From Anabas testudineus (Eukaryota; Chordata; Actinopteri; Anabantiformes; Anabantidae), in assembly GCF_900324465.2 (NCBI RefSeq), contig NC_046626.1, positions 9,398,459-9,462,458 on the forward strand: DNA of 64,000 nt, given 5' to 3'. The first letter of the stretch is position 1. Each line of letters begins with the position of its first letter. This document shows positions 1-12,971 of the stretch, one piece after another. The position numbers were made by a program, and so were the translations under genes. The notes under the pieces are model-generated. The model had not been told where the DNA came from. It ran no database searches and saw only the letters and a list, made by a program, of their open reading frames with translations.

Positions 1-63
1 CACATAAGAACATGTGTCAGCATATGAATGTGGCATGTTTCTGTGTTTTATATGTGAAAAGAG

Positions 64-1324
64 GAGGGCACCGTGCTGAAAGCAGTGAACTATGATGGAG
101 AGATGTTCATCATAGGGGAAATTCAACTTTTTCAGCCTCCAAAGGCAATCAAGATTCTGAAAATGTCTAATGTCACGGTAATAAAAACATTCATATTGTT
201 GGCTTATAACTTTTAAATTATTATTCGTGTGCATGTTTGTTGTATATTATGTTAAATCATTGCTCTGTGTGATTAATTCTACATGTACAGGGTCAGCTAT
301 ATGCAGGTTCAGATGATGGAGCAGCACAAATGCCAGTGGCCACCTGTGAGAGGTCGTCATCCTGCATGGACTGTGTTCTAGCCAGAGACCCATACTGTGG
401 CTGGGACAAAGTTGCTGGAAGATGTGTTGCTCTTTCTAATTCAAAAAGGTAGGTGTAGCTTTAACAACATGTAGATTAAGCAACGTCTCCTCCAGAACTG
501 TCCAAACTATATGTCATATGCATATTTTATTGTTTCTTCTACTTAAGAGAACTGATCCAGAGTGTCACAGAAGGACAGGCTTCTCTTTGTCCAGCTGCTG
601 GTAAGTGTTGCCTAAAGAATCCAAGTGTTATCAATACGAATAATTTTTTCTTATTTGAACGAACTTTTTTCCTTTTTTCTCAGATCCTGTTAGACCCATG
701 AATCAGTCCATTTGGCCTGGTGGAAACCTGAAGCTTAGTTGCCCTACACCTTCTAACCTGGCACAGACCAGCTGGGAGATGGACAAAGGCCACCAAGTGC
801 CTTCAGCTCACCTTCAGCTCCTACAAGACGGACTGCTTATCCTCAACGCTTCAGACAGACATGCTGGTCGGTATCGCTGCCTGTCTGTGGAGCGCTCCAA
901 AGGTGTGAATTACACAACCATTGTGTCTGAGTATGAGGTCAGAATAACCGCAACAGGCTCCGGCAAGGGTCTGACACTGTTACCCCAGGCTCAGAGCGAC
1001 GGCCCCTCTAAGATTGTACTGCAGGTTTCAGTCGGACTTCTTGTAGTTTCTCTTCTTACCCTTCTAGCCTGGAACTTTCACAAAGGCCACCTACCCCTAC
1101 CATGGAAATGTGGACAGAAAAGTAGAGGACAGTCCCAGGGAACTCGTGAGGATGTAGGTGCTTCACAGAGGCCCGGCCCGGCAGAGGACAAGCCTCTGGT
1201 GTTGGGAACAGGCAACAGGAATAACAACCACAACAGAGGGGAGGCAGCATTCAGTGCTGCAGAGAATGACGTCCCATGTGTTAACCTACCATCTCTGCAG
1301 TACATCGATGACTCTGAAATTTGA
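64..1324 (+). CDS. class 4 semaphorin, 3' part (partial at window start)
   Basis: This is the C-terminal third (about 320 residues) of a transmembrane axon-guidance and immune semaphorin. Exons read about 64-177 (start uncertain), 291-448, 548-600 and 684-1324, all with GT-AG borders. The first exon is the end of the sema beta-propeller ([14 protein letters not shown]). The second carries the cysteine-rich PSI module, with [15 protein letters not shown]. The last exon encodes one Ig-like domain (LSCP to GRYRCLSVE, the cysteine pair of the fold), a single membrane helix (about [19 protein letters not shown]), then a cytoplasmic tail of about 80 residues ending DSEI, a possible class I PDZ ligand. 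PSI, one Ig and a helix without thrombospondin repeats is the class 4 plan. Which paralogue it is (4a, 4b, 4e and so on) cannot be decided from this part. The upstream sema domain lies outside the window. Confidence 0.9.
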
Positions 1325-2196
1325 AAAACCGCAAGAACATTATTCCTATTGAGCAACGATCAAATTGAAGAGATGAATGTGAGTTCTAGTTCCTGAGCAG
1401 AACGACTGGATTGATGGGTTTAGCTGTAATATTTGAAACCTCATTTTAAAAAAAAGAGAGACTGAAGTCACCAAATATTTTCTAAAAAATATATATATAT
1501 ACATTTTGTCAGAGACACTTGAATTTCTACTTTTCAAATTTTACTTCAGTTGTATGTACATTTACATGTTTGTTGTTTCCTACTGATTGTTGTAAATCCA
1601 TCATAGAGATGAAATATCTATGATGATATTGTTATCTTACCATTATTTTCACAGGGAATGTACAAAAACTGAAATTGAGCCATTTTCTTCTAACTACTAG
1701 CTGCAATGATTTAGTTTTAATGTATTAAACTTTGTCTACCTGGTACATGTTTCCGTGTATCCAAATATAGTCAACAAGGTCTAGCACCTTTCTGCAAGAC
1801 TGGACAAGAACAGAGTTGGAAGTTACCTGCTGTTATTAATCTTTCTGCTTTTGTATATGACAGTTCAGTTTTACCTTAAAATTGTCTCCTGAAGAATGTT
1901 TAAGATGTTTATTGTTGTATTTTGTGTTTTAGATTTGTGTTGATAACAGAAAACCAATAACTTGTGGCAGCTTGCAAAGAGTAAAAAGAAGAAAAAAATC
2001 TTTAATGTGTAATTTTCAAACTACATTTACATTTAACTAACATTTACCATTTCAGACGATAGTACAGAGTGACTTTTGCTTTAAGAAACAGATTTTTGTG
2101 AGCAGCTGAAACAATTCAACACTGACTGTACAGTCAAAATAACAGCCCCACTGACTGGGCTCCTGGTCCATGGTGGTCCATCGTGGTATATTGGTC
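1325..2196. terminator. convergent 3' ends of the semaphorin gene and cactin
   Basis: No coding sequence is seen here. ATTAAA at 1724-1729 (+) is a plausible poly(A) signal for the semaphorin, about 400 bases after its stop. TTTAAT at 2001-2006 reads ATTAAA on the minus strand, about 190 bases past the cactin stop. The two genes therefore meet tail-to-tail with 3' UTRs that end close together. A short TA run lies near 1490-1501. Confidence 0.5.
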
Positions 2197-5100
2197 TTAT
2201 CTTCTGTAGCGGTACCTTTTGAAGTGGAACCACAGCTGGAAGATCCCATTAGCAAACTGACAACGGAAGCCATGTCGGTGTGAATACTCCCACTCCCTGT
2301 TTACAATCTTGAAGGCAATGTCCTCATATGGAGGGCCCGCGTGGAACCTTAGAATCCCAAAGTCCTTGTTGTCAGGACTGGGCTCAAGGAAGTACTGTGG
2401 GGTGGAGCGTTTGTCTATCAAGTCTGGGTAGAAGATGTTGAACTTGTAACCCTGGACGATCTTGGGTGGAGGATTGTCGAAGTCATAATGCGTCTGGTTG
2501 TATTTGTTCCACTCGAAGCCCGTGTGGACCCTGTTGAAGAAGCGGGGTTTCCTGGGGCGGTATTTGTCCGCCCACAGGTACATCTTCCCAGTGACTGGAA
2601 ACTCGACACTGAACTGAGCTTCATCGTTGCCCATTCCCTCCTTAGCGCGACGTACAAAGAAATCCTCTGCACTCTCGCTAGCATCACCTGACGGATGAAG
2701 AAGTTAAAGAATCATCATTCTGCAACATCATTCAGTCAGTAAACATCCATTTCTTCTTACATAAGATTTAAGAAAACATTGAAATATTTTATCTATTTGT
2801 GAAACTCTGTGTGTGTGTTGGTCTCATACCTGTGACTTGTAGCTGTCTGCGTGCTAACTGCAGCCTGTGTAAGTCTTCTTCTGGTGTGATCGTGTGCGTG
2901 TCCAGCGGCAGCTCGGAGGACGTGAGCAGAGTGGGGCTGTAGCGTCCTGAGTCGTACTCTGCCTGGCTCTGCTGGATCAAATCCTCCTCCGTCAACACGG
3001 CCTCCACCACTTCGTCCTTGTCTTCCTCATCCCTCTTGTCGCCCTTTTCTCCTCCATCCTTATCTTGGTTTGCTGATGTGGATGGGCCGGCCTCCTCTTT
3101 GTCTTCTCTGTCAGTATTCCTGTGTTTTGCAGAGGATGAAGGTTGCTCTTCCGCACTGACCCTGCTTTTCCAAAAACATTTGATCTCTTTTAACAAGGAG
3201 TCAAGTATCTTAACAACGTTTTTAAGTTATAATATACACTACATGCTCAAAAAGAAACACACAAGTAAAGGAAGTGAAACCTAAACCACAGGTCGCTGTC
3301 ACCATAAATATGCACAGTAACCGACTGTCCACAGTTCCAGGATGTGTGCAGTGCATGGTTGTACTTACTCATCTTCGTCGCTCCTTGGCTCCTCTTTGAT
3401 GATGGGAAACAAAGGTTCACTTTCCACTCCTTGTTCCTGTTTCAGCTTGAACAGCTTTTGACGCAGCACATCCTGGTGTCGCTCTCTTAACCTTGAACAC
3501 AAAAATAATAGTTTGACATCCACATTGCCGTTGGCTGCCCAGATCCATGTGGGTAATTTGTTGCTATAGATTTACATTGGGTGTGAGCTAAAGTGGAATT
3601 CAAATGAGAAATGTAAATTGGAACAAAGGCAGAAAAACAGTGGGTGGGTGTGTTTGTACCTGGCTCTGGCCATGTAGACTCTGACTTGCTGCAGCAGACT
3701 CTCCCAGTAACCAATATCGAGATTGGACCCTCCAGCACGAATCTTTGATTCAATGTTTAGGTGCAGTGCCTGCAACTGGCTGTATGTCTTCCCTTTAAAA
3801 ACACTCTGTACATCCGTGCTCACAGCTGTGTTGATGCCCTCACGGCGATCACCTGAAAGTTCCATTTGCATAAAACATTTTAAAAAATGTTTGTTAACCA
3901 CAAAATCTCTCACAGAATCTGTCAGATGAGCCCAGGTGCAGATGTAACTTACACTCATGTAACAAGAAATGCAGAAGACAAAAGGAGTTGTCAGAGACTT
4001 TGTGATGACAATATGAAACTATTACGAACCAGGTCCTTTCCCAGAAGCCTCCAGTTTTCTCAGTTTGCTGATCTCGTCTTCCGTGATGGTCGTCATGTCT
4101 CTCCAGAAGTCCACGTTCTTGTCTTGCTCCAACTCCATATACACCTGCCAGAACAACATCACTCATACAGTGAGCCATGTGCAGATCAAGTGCAAAGTGT
4201 CCACATGACTATATTGTTAACATTGTATACTGACACGTCATTTTTCACAGCACCACATGCAGCTACGTGAGTAAAATAAAACTCACTGGAGCATGTGATC
4301 GTAAATTCTACAGAGCAAAATATTTGACAACTGTGGGATTAGCACCCCTGGGTGGTAGCTAATAGAGACAACAGCAGACAGATGTGACCCAGGGACACTA
4401 ACATGAAATAACCATGCAGAGTTTGTCAGTGGTGTCGTCTCATTTTACTCACATAAACATCCATTAGAATAATCTCAATGATCCTAAAATCACTTCTTGA
4501 AAGCTTGTCTTGAAAGTCAGTGTTGAAATATGAACTACTCAGATGCTGCTGTCTCATTTTTTGGTGGTGATTACGAAACTTCTATATATTTTTTACATTA
4601 CCACCACACCTCTGTAAATGCAACTCTCTTCGATAAGATTCATACAGCATTTCCACTGGAATAATAACTCAATTACTGTATATTTACACACATGTAAGAC
4701 ATATAGCGAAACACACCTTAATGTCCACCAGCAGATCATCCATGTCGGTCACTGTAAGCCCATTGAGAAAGGTATAAGGCTCATGCATCTCCACAGCAAG
4801 ATCATCGTCTTCTGCACTGATGTACTTTGCCAAAAGGTCTATGGGCTTGGCGCGGCCATCGCGGATCCTAATCTTAGAGCTAAACAAACAACACAGAAGG
4901 GTGTGACACTGTGCATAGACTGTACAATCACTTCAGAAAGTATTCAGCCCCTTTGCTTTTTACACACTTTGTTGTGTTCATCTGAAACATAAGCTTTGTG
5001 ATTTTATTGTGAATAAAATAATTACATTGCATACACACCAACCAGTATTACTACTAATAATACTGGTTGGTGTATACAATGTACTCAAAAACATCTGTTG

Positions 5101-7873
5101 TTTGACATACTAAGCTTAAATGTAGTTGTCTCTTTCTAAATGAACATACTGATCATATAAAGACCCCTTTTTTGCTTTAAAATTGATAAATACTTATTTT
5201 TGCCTACATTTAATAAGCCAAAGGTCAATTTTTGATTTACAAATATAATATTAAGACCTTTAACTACTTTGTGGAAGCCACTTCAACAGGAATTATAGCT
5301 TTGACCTTACTTGTGTGAGTCTCTACTTGCTTCTCACACCTGGATTTGAGCAATGACACTCTGTATTTGGTTGCATTCATCCCTCCTTTAATTGACCAGT
5401 CTCCCTGACCTTGCAGTTGAGAAGCACATCCATAGGTTGATGCTACTACCACACTGTTTTTGGCCACAAAGCCAACTCTAGGAAGAGTCCTGGTGGTTTC
5501 AACCATCTTCTAGTTGAAATTCAAAATGATTGTGTTGTGTTGTATTGTATTAAGTGTTGTGATGTATTCTTCACCACAAGATTATATTGTGGCAGTCTAG
5601 AGTTCCTTAGACTTTATGGCTCAAGTTTACACGTTTGCAAACCTTTCTAAATATGTGTTACCTCATTATTGAGTGCAGATTAATTGTTTTAGAATTAAAT
5701 TTACAATATAATACAGTGTGAAAAAGGGAAGTGGTGTGAATAGATTCTGAAGACACTATAAGCGTATAAGAAACGGTTGCAGGAACATGGATGTTTCCTG
5801 CAATAGTGAAATCAAACTATTTAAATCATACCACAAGATAAATTGCCTGTGACATGAGAAGGGGAAGCTGCCAGTGGGGATACACATTAAGTGCTGAAAT
5901 GAACTAACCGTAGCTTGGCCTGATGCAGATGGAAGTTGTCTTCCTGTTCTGCCCACGTCTTGAAATGCTCTGCCTCTTTTTCTCTCTGCAGCATCTCTAG
6001 CTCCGTCTCTCTCATGGCCTTTTCCCGTTCTCGCTCCAGACGAAGTTGTTTTACCTACATGAACACAGTGAGGTTAACGAAAGGGTTGCGGCTCATAACA
6101 CTAGTATTATACTGCCACAAAAAAAAAAAAAAACTAGCTCCGTGCTCATACCTTCTGCAGCTCTCTGCGGTTCTCCTCCTGTATACATTTGTTTCTTTCT
6201 TTCAGCTCTTTCTCTCCAAGATGCCCAATGCCTTTCTTATCCAACGCCTGGTAAAACACACACACAAACACACACCACTCTTGGATAAGACAATATTCAA
6301 CTATAGTTATGACAGGAAACATTAGAGACTTCTGTGATTAAGCTAATCAGCCTCACCTTCTGCCATTTAAATGTGCCTAACAAGTTGTTGTCACCAAAGG
6401 GATTGTCTGCATTGGTGTATCCCATGTATTCCTCACTCCAGCCCATCTTTTCTCTTCTTTTTTTCTCCTTTGCTTCCTTCTTTGCCAATCTTCTGGCCCT
6501 CTTCTCCTCTGGTGTCTCTAGAGCCTTCAGCATCTCATTCTGCTTTTTCCTCTCCTCCTTTTCTTTTAAAGTGTGGCTTTGCTGGTCAGACCCCGAGCTG
6601 TCAGATGACTCAGGTGAACTGGAGCGCTGCCTCTCTCTACTTCTCCCACTCCTCCCTCGGTTCCTGTCTTCACTCTTTTTCCTTTGCTCACAGCTTTTGT
6701 CCTTTTCTGCTTTGGTTTCTCTGTCTCTGCTGCTGCTGCTCTTCCACTTCTCTCTATCTCTGTCCCCCTCCCTCCTCCGTCTGTCTCTGGCTGGACTCCC
6801 TCGTTTAGGACTTCTCCGCCGTCTTCTTTCTCTGTCACTGCTTCCGTCACGGGAGACAGATGAGGAATGGGACCTTCCCCTTCTCCTGTCTTGAGATGTT
6901 CCTCTCCGGCTCTCCATTTCCTTTTTTCTCCCTCTCCTCACTTTGAGATCATCTGAATCCGAACTGAGACAGAAAAAGTGTTTTAGTACGTTTTTGCTGA
7001 CTGGTGGTCAATCATATACTCGCGACAATTTCTCTAATCTCTACCGCAAATCAGTGTCATTCTCTGCTCTGATATTGAGTAACAGGATTCATTAATATGT
7101 ACAAACAAACATATTTACATATGTAGGTTGAACACCTCATCAAAAATTGATATGTGGCTTGGACAAAATAAACAGGGCAAAAGTATCTGTAAACAGCAGA
7201 TTCTTCATCATTGTGTACAATCATTTGCTCTTTTATCACATTAATTACTGTACAGCAGCCAGGCATACTGTACTACTAGTACACTACAGTGTGACAACTT
7301 GTGTGATGGTACTGTAACACTGGGCCACTGAGTATACAAGAAAGGTCCAATGTTCAGGTGCCAAAATCTGGAATTACAGAAAACACAGGTAGGCAAACCT
7401 GTATCATAATTTTGACTAAGAGCGGATTATCACGGTCAAATTTCCTTTATTCTATTTTGATTTTACCACTATTTCCATCATAACATGCATAGCATCAATC
7501 GAACTGGAAAACGTGTCAAATATTGCACACCGATAATAAATAGTTACAATACAAACATGAGCTCATACCTGGATGATCGACCCCTCGACTTGCTCCCAGG
7601 ACGGTGTTTTCCTTGCCTCCTGTCGCTCTCCGAGCCGCTCCTGGACCCAGCACGGCCCCTGTGTTGAGAACGACGTCGTTCTGCAGAGCCCTCGCTGGAG
7701 TCCCTGCTACCGGACCGTCCGGGTCCCCGGACGGTTCTTTTCGTGTCCACAGACCGACTGCGGCCTCTCCTTTCATCTGGAGATCGAGACCTACTCACTC
7801 TTGACTTGTTCCGACGATCCCTGCTCCGACTTCTGGACTTAGAGCGGGACCGACGTCGCGATTTCGAACCCAT
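2197..7873 (-). CDS. cactin: Cactin, spliceosome-associated RS protein
   Basis: Cactin is a nuclear protein of the late spliceosome, also reported as a negative regulator of NF-kB/Toll signalling. Ten coding exons on the minus strand: 7569-7873, 6357-6963, 6152-6247, 5909-6054, 4717-4879, 4030-4144, 3660-3852, 3369-3491, 2830-3161 and 2197-2687. They sum to 2571 nt, or 856 aa (human 758). The start MGSKSRRRSRSKSR opens an Arg/Ser-rich region that fills exons 1 and 2, followed by a Lys/Glu-rich stretch (EKRARRLAKKEAKEKKRREK) and the motif GYTNADNPFGDNNLLGTFKW. The middle domain is in exons 4-8. The last about 125 residues are the highly conserved C-terminal domain (MYLWADKYRPRKPRFFNRV to WFHFKRYRYRR). 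The 5' end faces cdc34. Intron 4 is mostly a Tc1-like relic. Confidence 0.97.
4925..5758 (-). mobile_element. Tc1-like DNA transposon relic, internally deleted
   Basis: The left end (CACTTCAGAAAGTATTCAGC) is the classic fish Tc1-like terminus. The right end, around 5720-5757, is a diverged inverted copy (TTCAGAATCTATTCACACC on the minus strand). Both ends abut TA, the family's target duplication. Between them are short antisense transposase stretches, for example 5463-5500 around CTCTAGGAAGAGTCCTGGTG. The element is about 0.83 kb where full-length relatives are about 1.6 kb, so much of the transposase is missing and the rest is decayed. It lies wholly inside cactin intron 4 (4880-5908) and is about 81% of that intron. 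Confidence 0.8.
5023..5083. repeat. long hairpin inside the Tc1-like relic
   Basis: Left arm 5023-5050 and right arm 5058-5083 are reverse complements apart from one mismatch and a two-base indel, around a 7-base spacer. The core of the arm is CACCAACCAGTATTA. The hairpin sits just inside the left terminus of the transposon, where relatives have no such palindrome, so it is probably a local inverted duplication or a nested insertion. Confidence 0.8.
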
Positions 7874-9132
7874 TGCGAACTTTCTTCTGTCAATGCGGGG
7901 GCCGAATGATTCTCTGTCGCATAAATAAGACGTAATAAATATAGCAGTCTGTTGTTTTCACAGTGTGAATACAACTTATACAATAAAAACAATAATAGCC
8001 AATCAATAGACCACTACACCGGTGTAACATCTCCTAAAAAAAAAAGCAATGCGTTTAGTTGTCTGTTTCTAAAACAATTACTCAGGCAGCAGAAAGCCGC
8101 CTTAAAGGGGCTTTTTCTTTTAAGTATGGCGCTTAGTTTTTACGTCATGAGTATTGCTTGAGCGAAAATAAAATATACACAAATACCCTTGTTTATCAAC
8201 GGTTTTATATCACATTAAGCATTCAGAATCAAATCAATGCAGTTATAATGTGTTATTGTGTTTAAATAATTTGAAAGTGAAAATAGGTCACGGCAGCTTT
8301 TCTGAAACACAAACAACATTGTCGTTTGCATGACGTCAGATAATTGTCAAATGTAGTTCTCTAAATTCACTCTTAACTAAAATGTTCAACAAAACATGAT
8401 CACAAGTAAACTGGTTCCTCTTGCTTAATTTATATTGTATCTAATCAAGTACTTTATAAATCATTACGTGGATTCGTTGTTTTCTGATGAGGAATTAATG
8501 TTTACAGAAGGGAAAAGGACTACAAATACCGCACAACACACGGCGCCATTGCCTGTTTTGAGGGGATTCCTTCTTCTTTACACAGTCTTCTGTTGGGGCG
8601 TTATCAGCTAACTACATTTTTGTCCATTATCGGTGGGGTTTTTGTGTGATAACATTTCAGACCAATAGTTGTGTTTTCTTTTGTGATTTGGCTCTCGCTC
8701 AGAGTTAGAAACGGTTGGTTTCACTGACCTACGGCTTCTATTGGTCGGTAAGGTAGAGCTTGTTAGCTAGCTTACATCGGTTAGCAGCTACCAGTAGATT
8801 TACGGCTTATATCCGTGATTGCTCTGCCAGGTAGATCAACTAAAGCTGACGGGACTAGTCAGCCACAATGGTTTGGTCAGTTCAACACTTTCTTAGTGCT
8901 GACATTGGTGAATAACTCATCTGAGTCGTGAGGAAATCAACACAACCTTTGTTTGGCTTGTGCGTAGCTTGGCTGGTTTGGCCTGTTTCATTGTCTTAGC
9001 ACGTCGAAAAAGCCCAAGTAGTTTTCTAGTGTTGGTGGGTTGTTTGGCTAAGAAGGCTAACTTTGCCGTGTCCGTGTAAACAACACCGTCAGCCGTCCAC
9101 CGCAGATAATCTCGAAAGCTACCTTTTCCAGT
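7874..9132. promoter_or_regulatory. divergent cactin / cdc34 promoter interval
   Basis: The two start codons are 1259 bases apart and point away from each other. The interval holds a perfect CRE palindrome TGACGTCA at 8331-8338 and a CRE-like TACGTCA at 8141-8147. A GCGCCATTGCC segment near 8544 resembles a YY1-type site on the opposite strand. Cdc34 5' UTR sequence probably occupies the right part, but no transcription start can be fixed from sequence alone. No convincing coding sequence is seen. Confidence 0.55.
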
Positions 9133-11373
9133 ATGGCGCAGCACGACCCCTCTCATGTAGCCAGTTCACAGAAGGCTCTCATGCTGGAAATGAAGAGCCT
9201 TCAGGAGGAGCCTGTCGAGGGATTCAAAATAACACTGGTGGACGAAGCAGATTTATACAACTGGGAAGTGGCCATCTTTGGACCCCCCAACACTCATTAT
9301 GAAGGGGGGTATTTTAAGGTAAGCTAAGAACAGCGTAGAAGACACATTTATTGCCCATTAATACCCCCAGCAGCACGTGTTTCTAAGAAGTGCTTACCAA
9401 TTGCCTGCCTAATATAGATGATCATTATTGCCAAATTAGTTCTATAAAAGCTGCCAGTGTTTTGCCTCTCAAACCTTGGTAACAGAGGATGATAGACAGA
9501 CCTTTCATCTTCATCCCCGGTTCCCCAGGAACCCCCATGTTGCTCTTGCCATCTTATTAGTTATCGGGCCACACATATATTTACTGTCCAGGTTGTGGTA
9601 CTGTTGCATGCTGTGATGGGATGCATAATATTGTAAGCCTTGCTCCAAAACTTTTCTGCAGTTTAAACAGATGGCTAACATTTCTTAAAAGTAATCAACA
9701 CTAACAGAAAAGTGGCATTAGGGGCATCATTTACATAACCATACTTTAGTCTAAAAAAAAAAAAAAAGTGTAATATTGTTGTGATACAATTTAAAGCTAT
9801 GTCTAAAATTTTTGTTTTGTTTCCCAGGCCCGGATTAAGTTCCCTATAGACTACCCCTACTCCCCACCTGCCTTCCGGTTCCTCACTAAGATGTGGCACC
9901 CCAACATCTATGAGGTAAATCTGGGTTTATAGTACTATCACAGCCTGGCATTTATTATTGCTAATAATATTTATAGAATTAAAATAACTGTTCTACGGTG
10001 GTTTATGATGCAGCACACAGTCAAACAAAATGATTCCCTCTCTTTTAGAATGGAGATGTGTGCATTTCAATATTGCACCCTCCAGTGGATGACCCACAGA
10101 GCGGAGAGCTGCCTTCTGAGAGATGGAATCCCACCCAGAATGTCCGGTTAGCAGTCTCCCTCTTTCTCTTCATATATCTCTCCTTACTGGTTCTTTCAGA
10201 GACTCGTGCATCTTCTTTTTACCACTTTAATAATTCACACAACCCACACCCTTTAATAATTCACCTGACTCACACTCTTATCACATGATGTCTTCAGTGG
10301 AATCTCTTCAGGAGTTCCCAGAAATGTCTGAGGATTTAGTGCAGCAGGGGAAATGTGGTTTGTATTGAGGCAGATCATTAGATGGCTCCCTTTTTTTTGC
10401 TTGTCCATTATTTGTAGAACTTCATAATGTACTGTTATTGTAACTCAGTTTAAAATTAAAAATAGTTAAAATATTTTTTTAAACAGCCACCAAATCAACT
10501 ATGTGTCAACAGCTATAGCTCCTCTTGTGAGCATTCATGCACTAATTTAAAACATTTATATGTGTGTTATTGAAATTGTAAATGAGCATTTCTAGGCATG
10601 TATGACTATATTTAATCTATTAATTGAGAAAATGACGGCTGTTGATTTAAAAATGACTATGAAGACTCAGTTGTAGCCCTAATTCAACAAATCATTCAAC
10701 AAAAGTTCAAAAAACTGTAGCTATATCTGAAAATGGGCCAGAGAGGCTGCTAGATTAAATACTACTCATCCATTAATCAAATAACAAATATGCCATATGG
10801 CCATAAAGCTAATTTTCTGGAGGATACTGTGGTAATTTTTGTTTTTTTTTTGTGTGTGTGAGAATTGAGCCTTACCTTTGTATTTACCACTAGGACCATT
10901 TTGCTGAGTGTGATCTCATTGCTGAATGAACCAAACACCTTCTCTCCTGCTAATGTGGATGCATCCGTCATGTACCGTAAATGGAGGGACAGCAAGGGCA
11001 AGGACCGGGAATATGTAGAGATCATCAGGTAAAATGTCACGCAGCATCAATTTACTTGCATAACAACAGTTTTTTACAACACTATACCAAATTTAAAGTG
11101 GCTGTTCAGGTCAGTCAGTGTTTGATGACAGCTGTCTACTGTATAATCTTTGTCACATTCAGGAAACAGGTTTTGTCCACCAAGGCTGAAGCTGAGCGCG
11201 ATGGTGTGAAAGTTCCAACCACATTGGCCGAGTACTGCGTCCGCACACGTGCCCCAGCCCCAGACGAGGGCTCTGACCTCTTCTATGACTATTACTATGA
11301 CGACGACGACATGGAGGGTGGGGATGGCGACTGCTGCTATGACGAGGACGACTCAGGCAATGAAGAGTCGTGA
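9133..11373 (+). CDS. cdc34: Cdc34 (UBE2R1) ubiquitin-conjugating enzyme E2
   Basis: This E2 works with cullin-RING (SCF) ligases to build Lys48 ubiquitin chains on cell-cycle substrates such as p27. Exons 9133-9318, 9828-9914, 10049-10146, 10894-11028 and 11163-11373 encode 238 aa (human 236). The UBC fold starts at [17 protein letters not shown]. The HPN motif is in KMWHPNIYE, and the active-site cysteine is Cys96 in [12 protein letters not shown]. The long acidic active-site loop typical of Cdc34/UBE2R ([16 protein letters not shown]) is present. The C-terminal tail is acidic ([14 protein letters not shown]) and ends DDSGNEES, favouring Cdc34 over UBE2R2; it is the tail that binds the cullin basic canyon. 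The start is supported by the N-terminal match and length. Whether this is the a or b teleost copy is not resolved. Confidence 0.97.
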
Positions 11374-12970
11374 CCTCCTTTATTACCCTCAATCTAGCTG
11401 ACATATGCTAGCATCTTTTTTTCTGCCCGGGTTGCCAGATATTCTAGGTCTACAACCAAGAAAAGGTTTGAAGCTTCCCACTTTTAAACCAATGAAAAGA
11501 GCTGTTTTTCCCTTGGCCTCTGAATTCTTTTTGGAGGTTAAAATCGATGCACCATTATGGAAGAGTCTGAACTGGTAAGATTTGCACCAGCACAAAAGTC
11601 ACAGATTTCTTCACATTTTTCATCATCACCCGAAACCTTATTTTGATAGAAAATTTTCAACTATTTAACTACTTAATCCTATTGAGTTGTTCAGTTCACC
11701 CCACATTAAAAGGTGTTGCAGGATGAATACCACTGTCTACAACAGCAACATTTGCACTGGTGCAAAAGCTTCCAAACTTCTCTCAGCCTTGCTCTTTCAT
11801 ATCTTTATTTCCCTAATTGTAAGTGGGTGTTGCTCATAAGTAGTTGGTCTAAGTGACTGATAGACAATTAAGGACTTCGAGCAGTGTTCTGCAATACATT
11901 GAATCTGACATTTCCAAGTTTCGCAGTCTGTCTCGCTTGAATAAGGCAGGCCATGACTTGTTACAGGACTGTGTTTTCTTGTGCATGCCAGAACATCTTC
12001 GGAAGCTTTATGTCTCTTTTACTGGTGGACTGTTTACCTGCATCATGATCCATTTTCAGCTCAGTGATCACAAAGACTTTTGACGATGGAGAACTGCGTG
12101 TGGTGAGCTGAGTTACTGGGTCAAACCCAATCCCCATGTGAACATTTTTGCTAACATGAAGTTGATCTGTGCTGTGTTATTTCTGGTTACTGTTTGACGT
12201 GTTTCTCTGTCATTGAGTGTAGGGTTAGGTTATTTGAAGTAGCTCAGATTTAAGAGTAGTATGACCAAGATTTTCGGGTGGAGGGGGCAGATCTAATTAC
12301 TGATATGAATTGTATTTCTCCTCAGGTTTGCTTTCTGGGCAGCCTGAAGGAGCCAAAGGCCTAAAACAGTGTAAAGAAAAGCCCAAAACATTTTATGACT
12401 GTTGTATTCTTGTCTTTGTTTGCAAGCTTTGTTATTTTAGTCTCTTTCTTTGGTTAGACATGCTTGCAGTCTTTGCTTGAGAATGATTTATGTAATGAGA
12501 TTATTAGGTTTGCTTTTGTAGAAAAAGTGTCTGTCACAAGATGTTCTTGCAGTATCGGTCTGGCTTATCAAGTTTTTCAGCCCTGGAAGTCCCTGGAAGT
12601 GAAGAAGGTCACCATGTTGTAGTTTCATTTCTATTCTTAAGAGTGGACAGATTTTGATATCATTTTGAGTGTATGAGTGTCCTTTCTGTCTATTTTTGCA
12701 TCAGCAATATTGATTGTTTAATTTACTTAAATTGGGACTTCATACTGAAATTCTCAGGATAATGAACTACAAATGATAAAACAAGTAAGACAAGCAACTA
12801 TTTTCCTCTTTTGGTGGTCTTCATTGTTGGTTTACAGCTTCAACAGGAACCCTAACTGATATGCACATGTAGCTGTATGGATGATCACCATATTGTTTTA
12901 TTCACCTGTGCTTATTTTTTATTTTTGGCTATTTAAAATTGAAAAAATAAAGATATATTGGGGAAAAAAA
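11374..12970 (+). terminator. cdc34 3' UTR and poly(A) signal
   Basis: A stretch of about 1.6 kb follows the cdc34 stop with no convincing coding content. AATAAA at 12946-12951 is a canonical poly(A) signal and fits a long 3' UTR. Earlier ends cannot be excluded. Confidence 0.55.
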
Positions 12971-12971
12971 T

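Noticed and set aside
6334-6894. Long plus-strand open frame rich in Leu and Ser
   Set aside because: It is the antisense of the Arg/Ser-rich exon 2 of cactin, where biased codons keep the opposite strand open.
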